A stretch of 47,331 nucleotides of DNA from Occallatibacter sp. (GCA_031296165.1 JARLGF010000080.1:1-47331); one strand, 5' to 3'. Positions 36,201-45,109 are shown, counted from the first letter of the stretch. The notes: generated by a model not told the origin, from the sequence alone. Numbers and translations are program-made.

Positions 36201-36421
36201 TGCACCACGTAACTGAACGAGCCGGTAATGCGCAGGCTGCCCGCCTTGCTCTCCACCGTCGACGGCAACGGCATCAGCGTGTTCACAAACTCGCCTCCTG
36301 TGTTCGCGGCAGCCTGCTGTGCGCAGCCAGGTGCCACGGTCAACAGCGCAAGACCCAACGCGGCCAGGCCGTGCCGATGCATCCGGCGAACACCTCCAAA
36401 GTGGTGCGGACATTCCATCAT
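33218..36421 (-). CDS. GH20 beta-N-acetylhexosaminidase fused to a serine beta-lactamase-like domain
   Basis: An exported two-enzyme fusion of 1067 residues. The N-terminus has a signal peptide ending near APGCAQQ, possibly a lipoprotein site. Residues about 45-160 form the GH20-associated domain 2, then the GH20 barrel has LMLDSGRHF, HWHLSEDQGFRIES and the catalytic Asp339-Glu340 in HVGGDES. After a helical linker the C-terminal part (about 690-1067) is a beta-lactamase-fold serine hydrolase: SVSK at Ser753-Lys756, YSN at Tyr866-Asn868, and HDG at 1014-1016. GH20 would remove terminal GlcNAc or GalNAc; the second domain may cleave an ester or peptide linkage, possibly in peptidoglycan or glycopeptides. 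ATG 36421 is preceded by AGGAG with 7-base spacing. It is divergent from the GatZ-like gene. Confidence 0.92.
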   Translation of the reverse strand: MMECPHHFGGVRRMHRHGLAALGLALLTVAPGCAQQAAANTGGEFVNTLMPLPSTVESKAGSLRITGSFSYVVQGKGSALASEGVVRLLNRLEMRTGLSLAKEPAAAGQDATLTVDVANALGAAVPMLGDDESYMLDVDGQHGSLHAQTAIGALRGMETLLQLAQPAGDGFIFPAVHIADAPRFAWRGLMLDSGRHFLPIAVIYRTLDGMAAVKLNVLHWHLSEDQGFRIESKVFPKLQGLGSNGLYYTQDQVRAIVAYAAARGIRVVPEFDIPGHSTSWMVGYPELGSAPGPYAVQHVFGIHDAALNPISEKTYRFLDAFLGEMGTLFPDAYMHVGGDESNGKQWRANPEIKAFMDAHGMKTTQELQAYFNTRVQKILARHHKQMVGWDEVLNPAISPDVVIHVWHGNEFLVNAAKQGHRGFYSQPYYLDHMYTAAQIFQTDPIPAGANLTADQLKLILGGEACMWGEHISPLTIDSRIWPRAAVVAERLWSPAEDRDTEDLYRRLAVESVRLDAEGLTHISGPERGLRQLAGTEQDGALRLFASTLQPVDFGERYREQHTTQLTALDRLVDALRPDPPLRRELDALVEGALHGDAGSEQRLESIFHSWVNAAPELDRLTAGSPLLQEAANRINDWPKLGKMGVEALGYLRPGGMAPAGWKDAQTALLTAAAKPQEMTNFVVLGALGKLVDAVKEGDPIALYLQPLVDNHTIAGAVTLVANKNGTVYRKAVGYRDLGAKAAMPENALFWIASVSKPLTATALMMLVDEGKVSLNDPVEKYLPEFKGQMVKATTPGAASGSTKAAKLTPANHPILVREILSHTSGLPFRSAAQPEPGALDLLPLKEQVRSFATEPLLFQPDTDYRYSNEGLNTAARIIEVVSGEPYERFMQERLFDPLGMKDTTFWPNEEQIARLAQSYKLDAQSKDLMKVPVSQLTYPLNDHVHRFPMPAGGLFSTADDLEKFSRMILNGGELDGKRYLSASALQVMTSRENRGLGKTDYGFGWAVKKSGFGHDGAYRNVMDIDTEAGRILIFMVQQDGPWGTKDGDAMLPRLKQLANERVAAAAR

Positions 36422-36668
36422 TTTTCAACTCCTGTCGGTTAGTCGATCCCAAGAAACAGCGGCGTTCAGCACTCTTAAACTCACGTCACGCTCTGCCCCG
36501 CCCAATCCAACTTCACTCTGGCTCTCAATAGGAAGCGTGCGCCGCAGTCGAGTGTATCTTACCGCTTGCGGCTCCAACCATAGTGCTGCGCTCCTTTTCC
36601 GGTGGTGTAAACTTGGCCGTTGGAGTGTTTTTCCTCCCCACTCTGCCAGAAATTGGAGTCCTGTGCCT

Positions 36669-37955
36669 ATGCCATCCCCAGCCGCGCCATCGAACGTACT
36701 TCAGCAATTGGCTCCATCCTGGCATCAACTCCAGCCCCGTGGAATCTACTCCGTCTGTTCCGCCCATCCCTGGGTTCTTGAAGCCGCCATGGAACAGGCG
36801 CTCGAAGACAACTCGCATCTGCTCATTGAGGCCACCTCCAACCAGGTCAATCACCACGGTGGTTACACCGGCATGGCGCCCCAGCACTTTTACCGCCTGG
36901 TCACCGGCATCGCCGCAGCCCGCGGTTTCGATCCCTCCCGCCTCATCCTCGGCGGAGACCATCTCGGCCCCAATCCCTGGCAAAATAAACCGGCGTCTGA
37001 AGCCATGCATGAAGCCACACTGATGGTGCAGGCTTACGTCCGCGCCGGATTCCAGAAAATCCATCTCGACGCCAGCATGGCCTGCGCGGACGATCACGCT
37101 CCGCTCTCCGATGAAATCATCGCCACGCGCGCCGCCGCTCTTTGCGCCGCAGCCGAGCAGGTCAGTGGCGATGTGAAACCCGTCTATGTGATCGGCACCG
37201 AAGTGCCCGTCCCCGGTGGCGCAACGGAAAGCCTCGCCCACGTTGTGCCCACCAGCCGCGAAGCTGCCGCCAAAACCCTGGCCGTCCACCGGCGCATCTT
37301 CACTGAAGCGGGCCTTGCTTCCGTTTGGCCGCGCGTCATCGCCCTTGTCGTACAGCCCGGCGTCGAATTCAATCACGACAGCGTCATTGACTACGACCCT
37401 GCGCGCGCCGTGCATCTTACCGAACTGCTCAGGGAAGAGCCGGGCCTCATCTATGAAGCCCACTCCACCGACTATCAGCGCCCCGTATCCTATCGCAACC
37501 TTGTTCGCGACGGCTTTGCCATCCTCAAGGTCGGTCCCGCGCTCACCTTCGCCCTGCGTGAAGCATTGCAGGCGCTGGCCTCCATTGAAACCGCAATCGT
37601 GAATCCGGAAAAATCCTCGCGCCTCATGGAGGTGCTGGAGCGCGTCATGCTTGAGGACCCGAGCCACTGGCAGCACCATTACACGGGAGACGAAGCAGCC
37701 GTCCGCCTCCTCCGCCGCTACAGCTACAGTGACCGCGTCCGCTATTACTGGACCAATCCCCAGGTAAAGCAGGCGGTTGAAACGCTCCTCGCCAATCTCC
37801 GCGATCGGCCCATCCCTGAAACCATGCTCAGCGCTTTCATGCCCGCGCAGTACCAAGCCATCCGCGAAGGAAAACTCGCTCCTGACGCGCACGCCCTCAT
37901 CCTGCACAGCATCCGCGGCGCCATCCGTCCCTACGCCGCCGCCTGCAAAGCGTAG
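36669..37955 (+). CDS. D-tagatose-1,6-bisphosphate aldolase subunit GatZ/KbaZ-like
   Basis: A 428-residue protein of the GatZ/KbaZ family, the non-catalytic partner that stabilises class II tagatose-bisphosphate aldolases. Recognisable stretches are GIYSVCSAHPWVLEAAMEQA, LILGGDHLGPNPWQ, FQKIHLDASMACADD and YVIGTEVPVPGGA. The family also includes aldolase-like enzymes whose own activity has been debated. I chose ATG 36669 (GGAG 10 bases upstream); a GTG two codons earlier is possible. The track start at 36228 reads through the divergent promoter. Its place between a GH20 hexosaminidase and a GH35 galactosidase fits use of galactose or N-acetylgalactosamine. No GatY/KbaY partner is in the window. 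Confidence 0.9.
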   Translation: MPSPAAPSNVLQQLAPSWHQLQPRGIYSVCSAHPWVLEAAMEQALEDNSHLLIEATSNQVNHHGGYTGMAPQHFYRLVTGIAAARGFDPSRLILGGDHLGPNPWQNKPASEAMHEATLMVQAYVRAGFQKIHLDASMACADDHAPLSDEIIATRAAALCAAAEQVSGDVKPVYVIGTEVPVPGGATESLAHVVPTSREAAAKTLAVHRRIFTEAGLASVWPRVIALVVQPGVEFNHDSVIDYDPARAVHLTELLREEPGLIYEAHSTDYQRPVSYRNLVRDGFAILKVGPALTFALREALQALASIETAIVNPEKSSRLMEVLERVMLEDPSHWQHHYTGDEAAVRLLRRYSYSDRVRYYWTNPQVKQAVETLLANLRDRPIPETMLSAFMPAQYQAIREGKLAPDAHALILHSIRGAIRPYAAACKA

Positions 37956-37971
37956 CCGCTATTCCTTAAGC

Positions 37972-39816
37972 TCAGTGCCCGGCAGCGCCATCCAGAACCG
38001 GCGCTGCTTTGCCCTCCATCGTCCTTCCCGGCGCACCGTCCAGGTCGAAGACAATCACATCGTTGCTGCCTTTTCTGAGCCACACTCCGGGCAGATAGAG
38101 CGTCTTCTGCGGTCCTATATTCCACACGCGCCCCAGTTCATGCCCGTTCACCCACACAAACCCCTTGCTGAACTGGCTCGTGTCCAGAAACGTGTCTCCC
38201 ACCCGCTCCACATCCAGAGTCCCGCGATAGAAACAAGCCCCCGTGCAATCCGCCTTGTGGAATGCCAGCTTCTCCGGCTCCTTCATGGGCAGCGAAACAA
38301 TCTCCCAGCCCGTCACCGGCTTGCCCGCCAGCAGCACCTGCTGGGTAATGCCCTTGCGTTCGCCGCGCATCACCACGGTAAAGTTCACCCGTCCGCTGTT
38401 CTCCACCAGAATGTCCAGCCGCGTATTGCGTCCTTTTAAATCGACGGCCAGAGATTTCTGTTTAAGCCTCCTGTCCAGCGTTCCCAGCAAATTTCCATCG
38501 GCATAGATCTGCGCAAAATCGTGCAGTTCATCCAGTTCCAGATCGCCCTTCACCGGCCCGGCAATCGTGGTTCTGTACAGGATGTACCCATACGCCTGGC
38601 CCAGATCCTCCATGGTGAGCACCTGTTCGGAATGCACCGCTTGCGGCAATGTCTTCCACAGGGATGCGGACTCCTCCATCTGGATTGCCGGCACGGAGAC
38701 CGGCGCTTCGATCGCAGGTATCGGCGTCGCTGCAACTCCCGTAGCCTTGGCAATGGCATCGCGGAACAAAGCATATTTCAGCGTCGGGCGTCCGCTCTCA
38801 TCCAGCGGCGCGTCGTAATCGTAGCTGGTAACGTCGGGCTCATATTTCTCCCGGTCCCAGTTCGCGCCGTTCATCCAGCCGAACGATGTGCCGCCGTGAA
38901 ACATGTAAATGCTGATCGAGTAGCCCTGCCCCAGAATCCAGCCCAGTTCATCGGCCTGCTTCTGCGCGTTGGTGGTGTGGTGCTTCTCGCCCCAGTGATC
39001 GAACCACCCCGCCCAGTACTCGCCGTTCATGAACGGCCCTTCGGGACGGAACTGATGCAGCAGCGCAAATCCATGTTGCGCGCCGCCCGGCCCAAAGTTG
39101 ATCACCGCCGGCAGCTCCGGCAGCGCTCCATGCGGCAGCTCTTCCGGTCCGTCCGCCGTATAAAGCACCGCCTTGGTAAAGCCAGCGTCCACCAGCGCCT
39201 GGTGAATCTGCTCCATGTACGCGTGGTCGCTGCCGAACGAGCCGTACTCGTTCTCCACCTGCACCGCGATAATCGGTCCGCCGTTGCCAATCTGCAGCGG
39301 CGCAAGCTCCTCGCCCAGCCTCATCAGCCACCGCCGCGCCGGCGCCATGAACTTCGCATCGCTGCTGCGCACTACAATGTCGTGGTCCTTCAGCAGCCAC
39401 GCCGGGTAGCCGCCCCACTCCCACTCCGCACACACATAGGGCCCCGGCCGCAGAATCACATAGAGCCCTTCGCTCTGCGCCTCGCGGATAAACTCCGCCA
39501 CATCGTGCTGCCCCGTAAAGTCGAACACGCCCGGCTGGCTTTCGTGCTCGTTCCAGAACACGTACGCCGTCACCGTATTCAGGCCCATCGCCTTGGCCAT
39601 ACGCAGCCGCGCTCGCCAATCCGCACGCGGAATCCGCGGCGAATGCATCTCCCCGGAAATAATCTGGAAGGGCTTGCCGTCCAGCAGAAACTTTCCACTT
39701 TCTACGCGGAAGCTGTGCGCCGCTGCACCGGCGGCTTGCTCCGCGCGCGCCCCCGCAGCCAATCCGATCAGTGCAACCAATACCAATGCTGAAAACAACC
39801 TGCTTGCGTTTTTCAT
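37972..39816 (-). CDS. GH35 beta-galactosidase, exported
   Basis: A 614-residue glycoside hydrolase family 35 enzyme with signal peptide (LFSALVLVALIGLAAGARA). The TIM barrel carries FQIISGEMHSPRIPR, YVFWNEHES, RPGPYVCAEWEWGG, the acid/base glutamate in VQVENEYGSFG and the probable nucleophile region GEYWAGWFDHWG. The C-terminal part is beta-sandwich-like and ends near GVWLRKGSNDVIVFDLDG, typical of GH35. It removes terminal beta-galactose. ATG 39816 starts at the signal peptide; no clear Shine-Dalgarno is visible. It converges with the GatZ-like gene, with only 16 bases between their stops. Confidence 0.94.
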   Translation of the reverse strand: MKNASRLFSALVLVALIGLAAGARAEQAAGAAAHSFRVESGKFLLDGKPFQIISGEMHSPRIPRADWRARLRMAKAMGLNTVTAYVFWNEHESQPGVFDFTGQHDVAEFIREAQSEGLYVILRPGPYVCAEWEWGGYPAWLLKDHDIVVRSSDAKFMAPARRWLMRLGEELAPLQIGNGGPIIAVQVENEYGSFGSDHAYMEQIHQALVDAGFTKAVLYTADGPEELPHGALPELPAVINFGPGGAQHGFALLHQFRPEGPFMNGEYWAGWFDHWGEKHHTTNAQKQADELGWILGQGYSISIYMFHGGTSFGWMNGANWDREKYEPDVTSYDYDAPLDESGRPTLKYALFRDAIAKATGVAATPIPAIEAPVSVPAIQMEESASLWKTLPQAVHSEQVLTMEDLGQAYGYILYRTTIAGPVKGDLELDELHDFAQIYADGNLLGTLDRRLKQKSLAVDLKGRNTRLDILVENSGRVNFTVVMRGERKGITQQVLLAGKPVTGWEIVSLPMKEPEKLAFHKADCTGACFYRGTLDVERVGDTFLDTSQFSKGFVWVNGHELGRVWNIGPQKTLYLPGVWLRKGSNDVIVFDLDGAPGRTMEGKAAPVLDGAAGH

Positions 39817-40075
39817 GGCGTTGAAATGCCCGGTGCTCTGGGCCCTCGCTCCTTGTACGCGATCGGGATTCGTTCTATCCTGCCTGCGGATAATCGCTGA
39901 ATAAGTCCGCCCTGTGAAGAATACAAGCGTCTCCGTCTGCGGAGTCATGCGGATTTCGCGTCAGTGCACAGCGTGCAGGCAGTGTTTGCCCCTGAAAAAA
40001 CCCACGCAATTCATGCCGCCTGCGCCCTCATCTCGTCTTTGCCGCAAGCAAGGGAAACCACAACGCCCAACCCGA

Positions 40076-42145
40076 TCAATGCGCCAGTTTCCCCACCGCA
40101 TCCGTCACAATCCCCGGCGTCAGCACCTCCGGCAGCATCACGGGCTCGCTCTGCCCCGGCGCATAAAGCGCATAAGCCGGAACCCCGCTCCGCCCCAGCG
40201 CCGTCAGCGCCTGTGTAATGGCCTCATCGTGCCGCGTCCAGTCGGCCTTGAGCAGCGCCACGTTCCCCGCCTTGAATGCCTTCTGCACGGAAGGCTGCCC
40301 CAGCGCCACGCGCTCATTCACCTGGCAGCTCAGGCACCAGCTCGCGGTAAAGTCCACAAATACCGGCCGCCCCTCGGCCTGGTAGCGGCTCACCGCCTCG
40401 GCCGACCACGGCTCCCATTGCCCCTGCGCCTGCGGTCCAGCCTTCTGGCTCTCCGGCGCTGCCGCCAGTTTCCCCGGCGCCAGCACGCTCAGTGCAATCG
40501 CCGCCAGCACAATCACCCCGGCCACCACCGTTGCCCAGCGCTGCGCCGGCCACCGCCCCAGAAACCACCCCGCAATCGCCAGCAACACAAAGCTCGCCAG
40601 CAGCGCACCCAGAAGGCCAATCCCGTAGCCTCCTTCCAGCACCCACGCCAGCCAGATCACCGTGGCAAAGATCGGCACGGAAATAGCCTTCCGCAGCACA
40701 TCCATCCAAGCCCCCGGCCTGGGCAGCCATCGCGTCCATGCCGGTTGCAGCGTCAGCGCGCAATAAGGCGCAGCCAGCCCCAGCGCCAGCGCCGTAAACA
40801 CCGCAAAAGTCACCCCGGCAGTCTGTGCCAGCGCGTAGCCAATGGCCGCTCCCATAAACGGCGCCGTGCACGGTGTCGCCACCACCACAGCCAGCACGCC
40901 GGTAAAGAAACTCCCCGTGTAGCCCTCTTTTGCGGCCAGCGAACCGCCCGCGCTCGTCAGCGTCAGGCCAATCTCGAACAGCCCGGCCAGCGACAACCCC
41001 ATAAAGAACAGCAGCCCGGCCATCAGCGCCAGAAACACCGGCGACTGGAACTGGAATCCCCACCCCAGCGTGGCGCCCGCCGCCCGCAGCCCCAGCAGCG
41101 CGCCCACCAGCACCCAGAACGACACCAGAATGCCCGCCGCATACACAAACCCATGCGCCCGCATTGCGTGCCGTTCTTTATTGCCGGAGTTGACCAGCGC
41201 CAGCCCCTTCAGAAACAGCACCGGAAACACGCACGGCATCAGGTTCAGCAGCAGCCCGCCCAGGAAAGCCAGCCCCACCACCTGCAGCAGTTCCACCCCA
41301 AACCAGCCAACCTTCACCGTTCCCGGCAGCGCCGCCAGTTCATACGACCGCCCGCCGGCAAGCTCCAGCACGCCCTTCAGTTGCGCGGGATTGGCCGCAA
41401 GATTCGCGTCCTTCTTCAGGTCCAGCACCAAGCCCTTGGCCGTAGGCGTTACCTTTTGCGCCGAGGGATTGTCCAGCACGTTCTCGTCCGCCGGGAAAAA
41501 CACCGCGGCCCTCTCGCGCTTGCCGGTCTCCACGCCCAGCCGGAATCCATCTTGCGACGGCTGAAAGACCGCCTTGAAGCCCGCGGGCAGCGGCTGCGGC
41601 AGCGTCCGCGCCAGGCGGTGAATCAGTTCTGCTTCCACCGCACTTCCCACAATCGCCGGAGGCGCCGCGGGAAGCATCTCATCCTTCACTTCCAGTTCCG
41701 CCTTGCCCGGAATGCATACCTCGCGGCAAACCAGCCAGTCCACATGGGCGTGCAGAATCGCCTTGCCCTGCTTCACGGTTCCCGCCACCTGGAACTGCAG
41801 CGGAAACAGAACTTCGTCTTCGTAGCCAAAATCCATCAGCGGCCCCAGCGGCAGCCGCTTCGGCGCGGGAAACTGCATTTCGCTGGCGGTCACGCCCTCA
41901 GGCAGCGTCCAGCGAATATGCGGCGGCTCGCCGGAGTCCCCGGCGTTCTTCCAGTAAACATGCCAGCCCGGCTCCAGCTTGAAGTAGAGACCGGCAGCGT
42001 TGTTCCCCGCCGGGTAAATCTGGTCTTCGGGAACCACCAGTTGCACATGCACGTGCGGGGCATCCGCGGAACTCGACGCCGCCTGCGCAGACAGGCCCGC
42101 GGCAGGCAAAAACAACAACGCGCAAATCACAGTGGAAAATCGCAT
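40076..42145 (-). CDS. DsbD/ScsB-like thiol:disulfide interchange protein
   Basis: Membrane protein that carries reducing power across the inner membrane. Domain order: signal peptide; periplasmic domain with a cysteine pair CREVC; a CcdA/DsbD-type membrane domain with the redox cysteines in LMPCVFPVLFLKG and ATPCTAPFMGAA; and a C-terminal thioredoxin domain with CxxC in FTASWCLSCQ. It is 689 residues long. The N-terminal domain resembles ScsB/DsbC-like proteins rather than classic E. coli DsbD alpha. ATG 42145 starts at MRFSTVICALLFLPAAG; the track start at 42229 adds 28 unlikely residues. Partner proteins are unknown. Confidence 0.92.
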   Translation of the reverse strand: MRFSTVICALLFLPAAGLSAQAASSSADAPHVHVQLVVPEDQIYPAGNNAAGLYFKLEPGWHVYWKNAGDSGEPPHIRWTLPEGVTASEMQFPAPKRLPLGPLMDFGYEDEVLFPLQFQVAGTVKQGKAILHAHVDWLVCREVCIPGKAELEVKDEMLPAAPPAIVGSAVEAELIHRLARTLPQPLPAGFKAVFQPSQDGFRLGVETGKRERAAVFFPADENVLDNPSAQKVTPTAKGLVLDLKKDANLAANPAQLKGVLELAGGRSYELAALPGTVKVGWFGVELLQVVGLAFLGGLLLNLMPCVFPVLFLKGLALVNSGNKERHAMRAHGFVYAAGILVSFWVLVGALLGLRAAGATLGWGFQFQSPVFLALMAGLLFFMGLSLAGLFEIGLTLTSAGGSLAAKEGYTGSFFTGVLAVVVATPCTAPFMGAAIGYALAQTAGVTFAVFTALALGLAAPYCALTLQPAWTRWLPRPGAWMDVLRKAISVPIFATVIWLAWVLEGGYGIGLLGALLASFVLLAIAGWFLGRWPAQRWATVVAGVIVLAAIALSVLAPGKLAAAPESQKAGPQAQGQWEPWSAEAVSRYQAEGRPVFVDFTASWCLSCQVNERVALGQPSVQKAFKAGNVALLKADWTRHDEAITQALTALGRSGVPAYALYAPGQSEPVMLPEVLTPGIVTDAVGKLAH

Positions 42146-42215
42146 GGCAGGGGAACACCGGCTCCTTATCGTTGGACTCAGTGTAGCGGACAATGGTCGC
42201 AATCGATTCCCTGCT

Positions 42216-42663
42216 TCATTGCGCCGCACGCAGTTCCGGTCGCGCCGCGTGCTCTCTGAAGATGCAATCGTCCTCCACGCATTTCACCCCCGCAGCCCGC
42301 GCCCGCTCGACCGCTTCCTCGTGGATCACATCGTCCTGCAGCCACAGATACGGAATGCCCAGCCGGATCACCTCGTCCACAATCGCCGGAACAAACTCCG
42401 AGGCGCGAAACACATCCACCAGGTCGATCCCGGCGCCGGTCAGCTCCCGTGCAGCGGCCTGCGCCGCGTCCAGATCGGGATAGCAGCGCATCCCCAGCAC
42501 TTCCTTGAGCGCCGGATTCACCGGAATCACGCGATAGCCGTTCGCGGCCAGGTAGCTGCCAATGTTGTGGCTGGCGCGTGCAGGTTTTGTCGCTCATGCC
42601 CACCACGGCGATGGTCTTCGCGGTGCGCAGCATCTCGTCAATCACAGCAGGATCGTTGCTCAT
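42216..42663 (-). pseudogene. CoA-binding domain protein (YccU-like), frameshifted
   Basis: The N-terminal part (MSNDPAVIDEMLRTAKTIAVVGMSDK) and the C-terminal part (from IPVNPALKEVLGMRCYPDL to IFREHA) of one short Rossmann-type CoA-binding protein lie in two different frames. The shift is at TTTT (42585-42588; AAAA on the coding strand). With three A instead of four, the frame reads GMSDKPARASHNIGSYLAANGYRVIPVNP, continuous and family-like. A single-base homopolymer insertion therefore explains everything, and an assembly or sequencing error is as likely as a real mutation. The intact protein would be about 148 residues. Function of this family is not well defined. Confidence 0.9.
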
Positions 42664-42982
42664 CGGTTTCTGGCCCCTTCAGACATTCTCCACGATCGCA
42701 GCGTCCAAGTTCGCCCATTCCACTCAAGAAACGGTCAAGTGGCTATTTTCGGCCAGAAACTCCAGAAAATCTCGAAAAATAGGTTGCCGGTAAGTCCGCA
42801 GGGTTATTTATAAATTTGTTCGTTTGCAAATATTCACCAGATAATCCGGCGCGTAAATATCCCCGGCAGAGCCGGAGTGCTCCCCCTCTTGCTGAGCAAA
42901 CAGTGCAGAACCCGAATGCCTCTGCACACCGGCATCTCCATGCCGCGGCGCAAATTTATTGCGCCGCGGCATCAATCCCGCT
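42664..42982. other. Intergenic region between CoA-binding gene and FAD oxidoreductase
   Basis: This 319-base spacer has an AT-rich stretch (42810-42860) that may hold the promoter of the CoA-binding gene and, near its right end, a strong hairpin (42940-42972). I see no supported gene. Confidence 0.6.
42940..42972 (-). terminator. Perfect 14-bp hairpin after the FAD-dependent oxidoreductase gene
   Basis: ATGCCGCGGCGCAA and TTGCGCCGCGGCAT form a 14-base perfect stem with loop ATTTA, about 10 bases after the stop of the minus-strand gene. There is no T-tract after it on the minus strand, so it may be a processing or stability structure rather than a classical terminator. Confidence 0.55.
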
Positions 42983-45109
42983 TCAATGTGCTGGCTCTTT
43001 TACGAACTGAACCGCGTCCGTGACCACAATCCCTCCCGCGTCCTTCACGCCTACACTCACAATCGCCGGCTTCCCTGCCGTGAACCGAAAAGTCCCCAGC
43101 GAAATCCACAACCCATCGATTGGCGGCGGCTGCCGCAGGTCCACCCGCACCGTTGTTTGGCCTGTGGCGTCAACAATGGTGATCGGCACCCGGCTGGCGC
43201 GCTCCGGCGCGGATGCGTAAGCGTAGCGAACTTCGTACTCTCCGCTCTCGGGTAGCTTCGCTTGATAGCGAAAATCCCGAATAAGTGAATTGCTGCGTGC
43301 CTCACGATACGACGACCCTACGAATTTCCCATCCGCACGGCAATACCAATCCTGCATACCGTAGCGATTGTCCAGATCGTCCACGACAATCCCTCTCATT
43401 GAGGCGGCAGCAACAGCTTCCGGCGGAGTTTGATTGGGTCCTTTCCATTCCAGAAGCTGGCCGTCGGACAGCAGCCTCTCGCGAAGCCTTGCGTAATCGA
43501 TATCCTGTACGGCAACCTTCTGCTCAATCGCCATCGAGGCCGCCGTTGCCGCCGTCTGGCTCAAAATCATTAGAACCGGCTCCATGCGGATCGACAGAAA
43601 GGCGACATGGGAAGCAGAGAGCGCCCAGGGCACAAATAAGTTCTCTGCCTGTCCACGGCTTGGCACAATCGACCGATAGCTGATCGGATAAGGCCCCGGG
43701 CCGGCTATGAAGATGCCGCCTTCCTCCCTGACATGACCGCTCTCATCCACATACCGCTGGAAGTTATGCGAGTCCATCGGATAGGCTGCCAGGCCGGCAG
43801 AGTCGTTCACCGTGCGCAGCCCGGTTACATTTTGCTGAGTCATCACGTAGCCACTCACCATGCGCCGCGCTTCGCGTACGTAGAGTTGATGAGGCCAGTG
43901 CGCTGTCTCTGTGAACTCGTCCTTGCACAGACCCCACTGCGATAGTTTCTCGCGCACCGCAACCGGCACCCGGGTGTCGTGTGCCAGGAACCAGGTAAGC
44001 CCCTGCTGATATTGAATGTGGGAGTCTACAATCTCTTCGCGCTGCTTGTAGCTGCCTTCGACATAGTTGTCGCTGCCACGCTGAAAATCCACGCTGAACG
44101 GACCGTAATTGTTGAAGTCGAACTTCCGGTTCGGCATGGCGACGTTAAGTCCCAGCGGATGGTCGAAGCCGGCCTGGATATACCGCGCCAGCAATTCAAA
44201 CTGACCCGGATCGTAGCCATCCGGCTTTGCAAACGGAATGCGATTTTCCGGGGCGTCGGTAATGCACAACCGGAAGTTATAGGCCTGAATCAGCCCGTCC
44301 CCGCTCCCTTCCGCCCCTGTGCTGCTCTCACTCGCGTGCTGTATGCCCGGCAACAAGCCGCTGCTGCTTTGGCCGGGAACCTGCCACGTATCCACAGGAA
44401 ACTGGAACTGGTGCTCCACGGTGAGCCGTTTCTGCACGCCTGCGTACGACTCGCCATATTTGCCGGCCGCCTCGCGCCCCAGCGTGTAAGTCACGCCGGA
44501 GCCGGGCAACAGATCGCCCTCATAGGTCGTATCGATGAACATCTTGCCCGCAAACACGCGCCCCGATTCCATGCGCAGCGCCTGGATGCGATTTCCCTCC
44601 CGGATCACCCCGTTCTTAAGATCCAGCCGCTCGCCGTATACAACTGTGACACCCGCCTCGGCTGTCATCTGCCGAAAAACCGCTTCGGCTGCATGGGGCT
44701 CGAAGGTAAACATGCGGCCTTCAAGTAACGGCCAGCCCGATGTCTTGAAGAATTGCTCGCGCGACTGCAGCGTCCAACTCGAGGGACGTTCGTAATACCC
44801 ATAAATTCGCCTGTAGAACTCCGCGGCCAGCCCGCCAACCGCCTGCGGATAAGCGCCCAGATCCGTAGCTCCCAATCCCGCGCTGGTCATGCCTCCAAGA
44901 TGGCGGCCTGGTTCCAGAAGCAATGCGCTTCGCCCCATCCTCGCTGCCTGCACCGCGGCCATTACCCCGCCAGACGTCCCTCCGTACACAACCACGTCAT
45001 AGACACGGTCCGCGGCCGGCGGCGAACAGAGGCCCAGGTTTGCCGAGAACGCCAGGAAGCCGCCCAGCAGGCAACATGCGGCCCATCGGAAGTCGATTTT
45101 TCTATGCAC
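42983..45109 (-). CDS. Secreted FAD-dependent oxidoreductase with C-terminal golvesin-like domain
   Basis: A 708-residue exported flavoprotein of the FAD_oxidored group often annotated as xanthan lyase-like. Features: a signal peptide (WAACCLLGGFLAFSANLGL), the dinucleotide-binding start YDVVVYGGTSGGVMAA (GGTSGG at 43-48), KMFIDTTYEGDLLPGSGV and a C-terminal beta-sandwich from about residue 570 (GEYEVRYAYASAPERAS, LRQPPPIDGLWISLGTF) resembling golvesin/xanthan lyase CBD-like domains. It begins with GTG 45109 behind AGGAG with 6-base spacing. The enzyme probably acts on an extracellular or periplasmic sugar; the substrate is unknown. It is divergent from a LacI-family regulator, the likely controller. 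Confidence 0.85.
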   Translation of the reverse strand: MHRKIDFRWAACCLLGGFLAFSANLGLCSPPAADRVYDVVVYGGTSGGVMAAVQAARMGRSALLLEPGRHLGGMTSAGLGATDLGAYPQAVGGLAAEFYRRIYGYYERPSSWTLQSREQFFKTSGWPLLEGRMFTFEPHAAEAVFRQMTAEAGVTVVYGERLDLKNGVIREGNRIQALRMESGRVFAGKMFIDTTYEGDLLPGSGVTYTLGREAAGKYGESYAGVQKRLTVEHQFQFPVDTWQVPGQSSSGLLPGIQHASESSTGAEGSGDGLIQAYNFRLCITDAPENRIPFAKPDGYDPGQFELLARYIQAGFDHPLGLNVAMPNRKFDFNNYGPFSVDFQRGSDNYVEGSYKQREEIVDSHIQYQQGLTWFLAHDTRVPVAVREKLSQWGLCKDEFTETAHWPHQLYVREARRMVSGYVMTQQNVTGLRTVNDSAGLAAYPMDSHNFQRYVDESGHVREEGGIFIAGPGPYPISYRSIVPSRGQAENLFVPWALSASHVAFLSIRMEPVLMILSQTAATAASMAIEQKVAVQDIDYARLRERLLSDGQLLEWKGPNQTPPEAVAAASMRGIVVDDLDNRYGMQDWYCRADGKFVGSSYREARSNSLIRDFRYQAKLPESGEYEVRYAYASAPERASRVPITIVDATGQTTVRVDLRQPPPIDGLWISLGTFRFTAGKPAIVSVGVKDAGGIVVTDAVQFVKEPAH

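Noticed and set aside
39914-42259. 781-residue plus-strand ORF
   Set aside because: It is the antisense shadow of the DsbD-like gene, with an Arg/His/Pro/Gln-rich composition and no domain.
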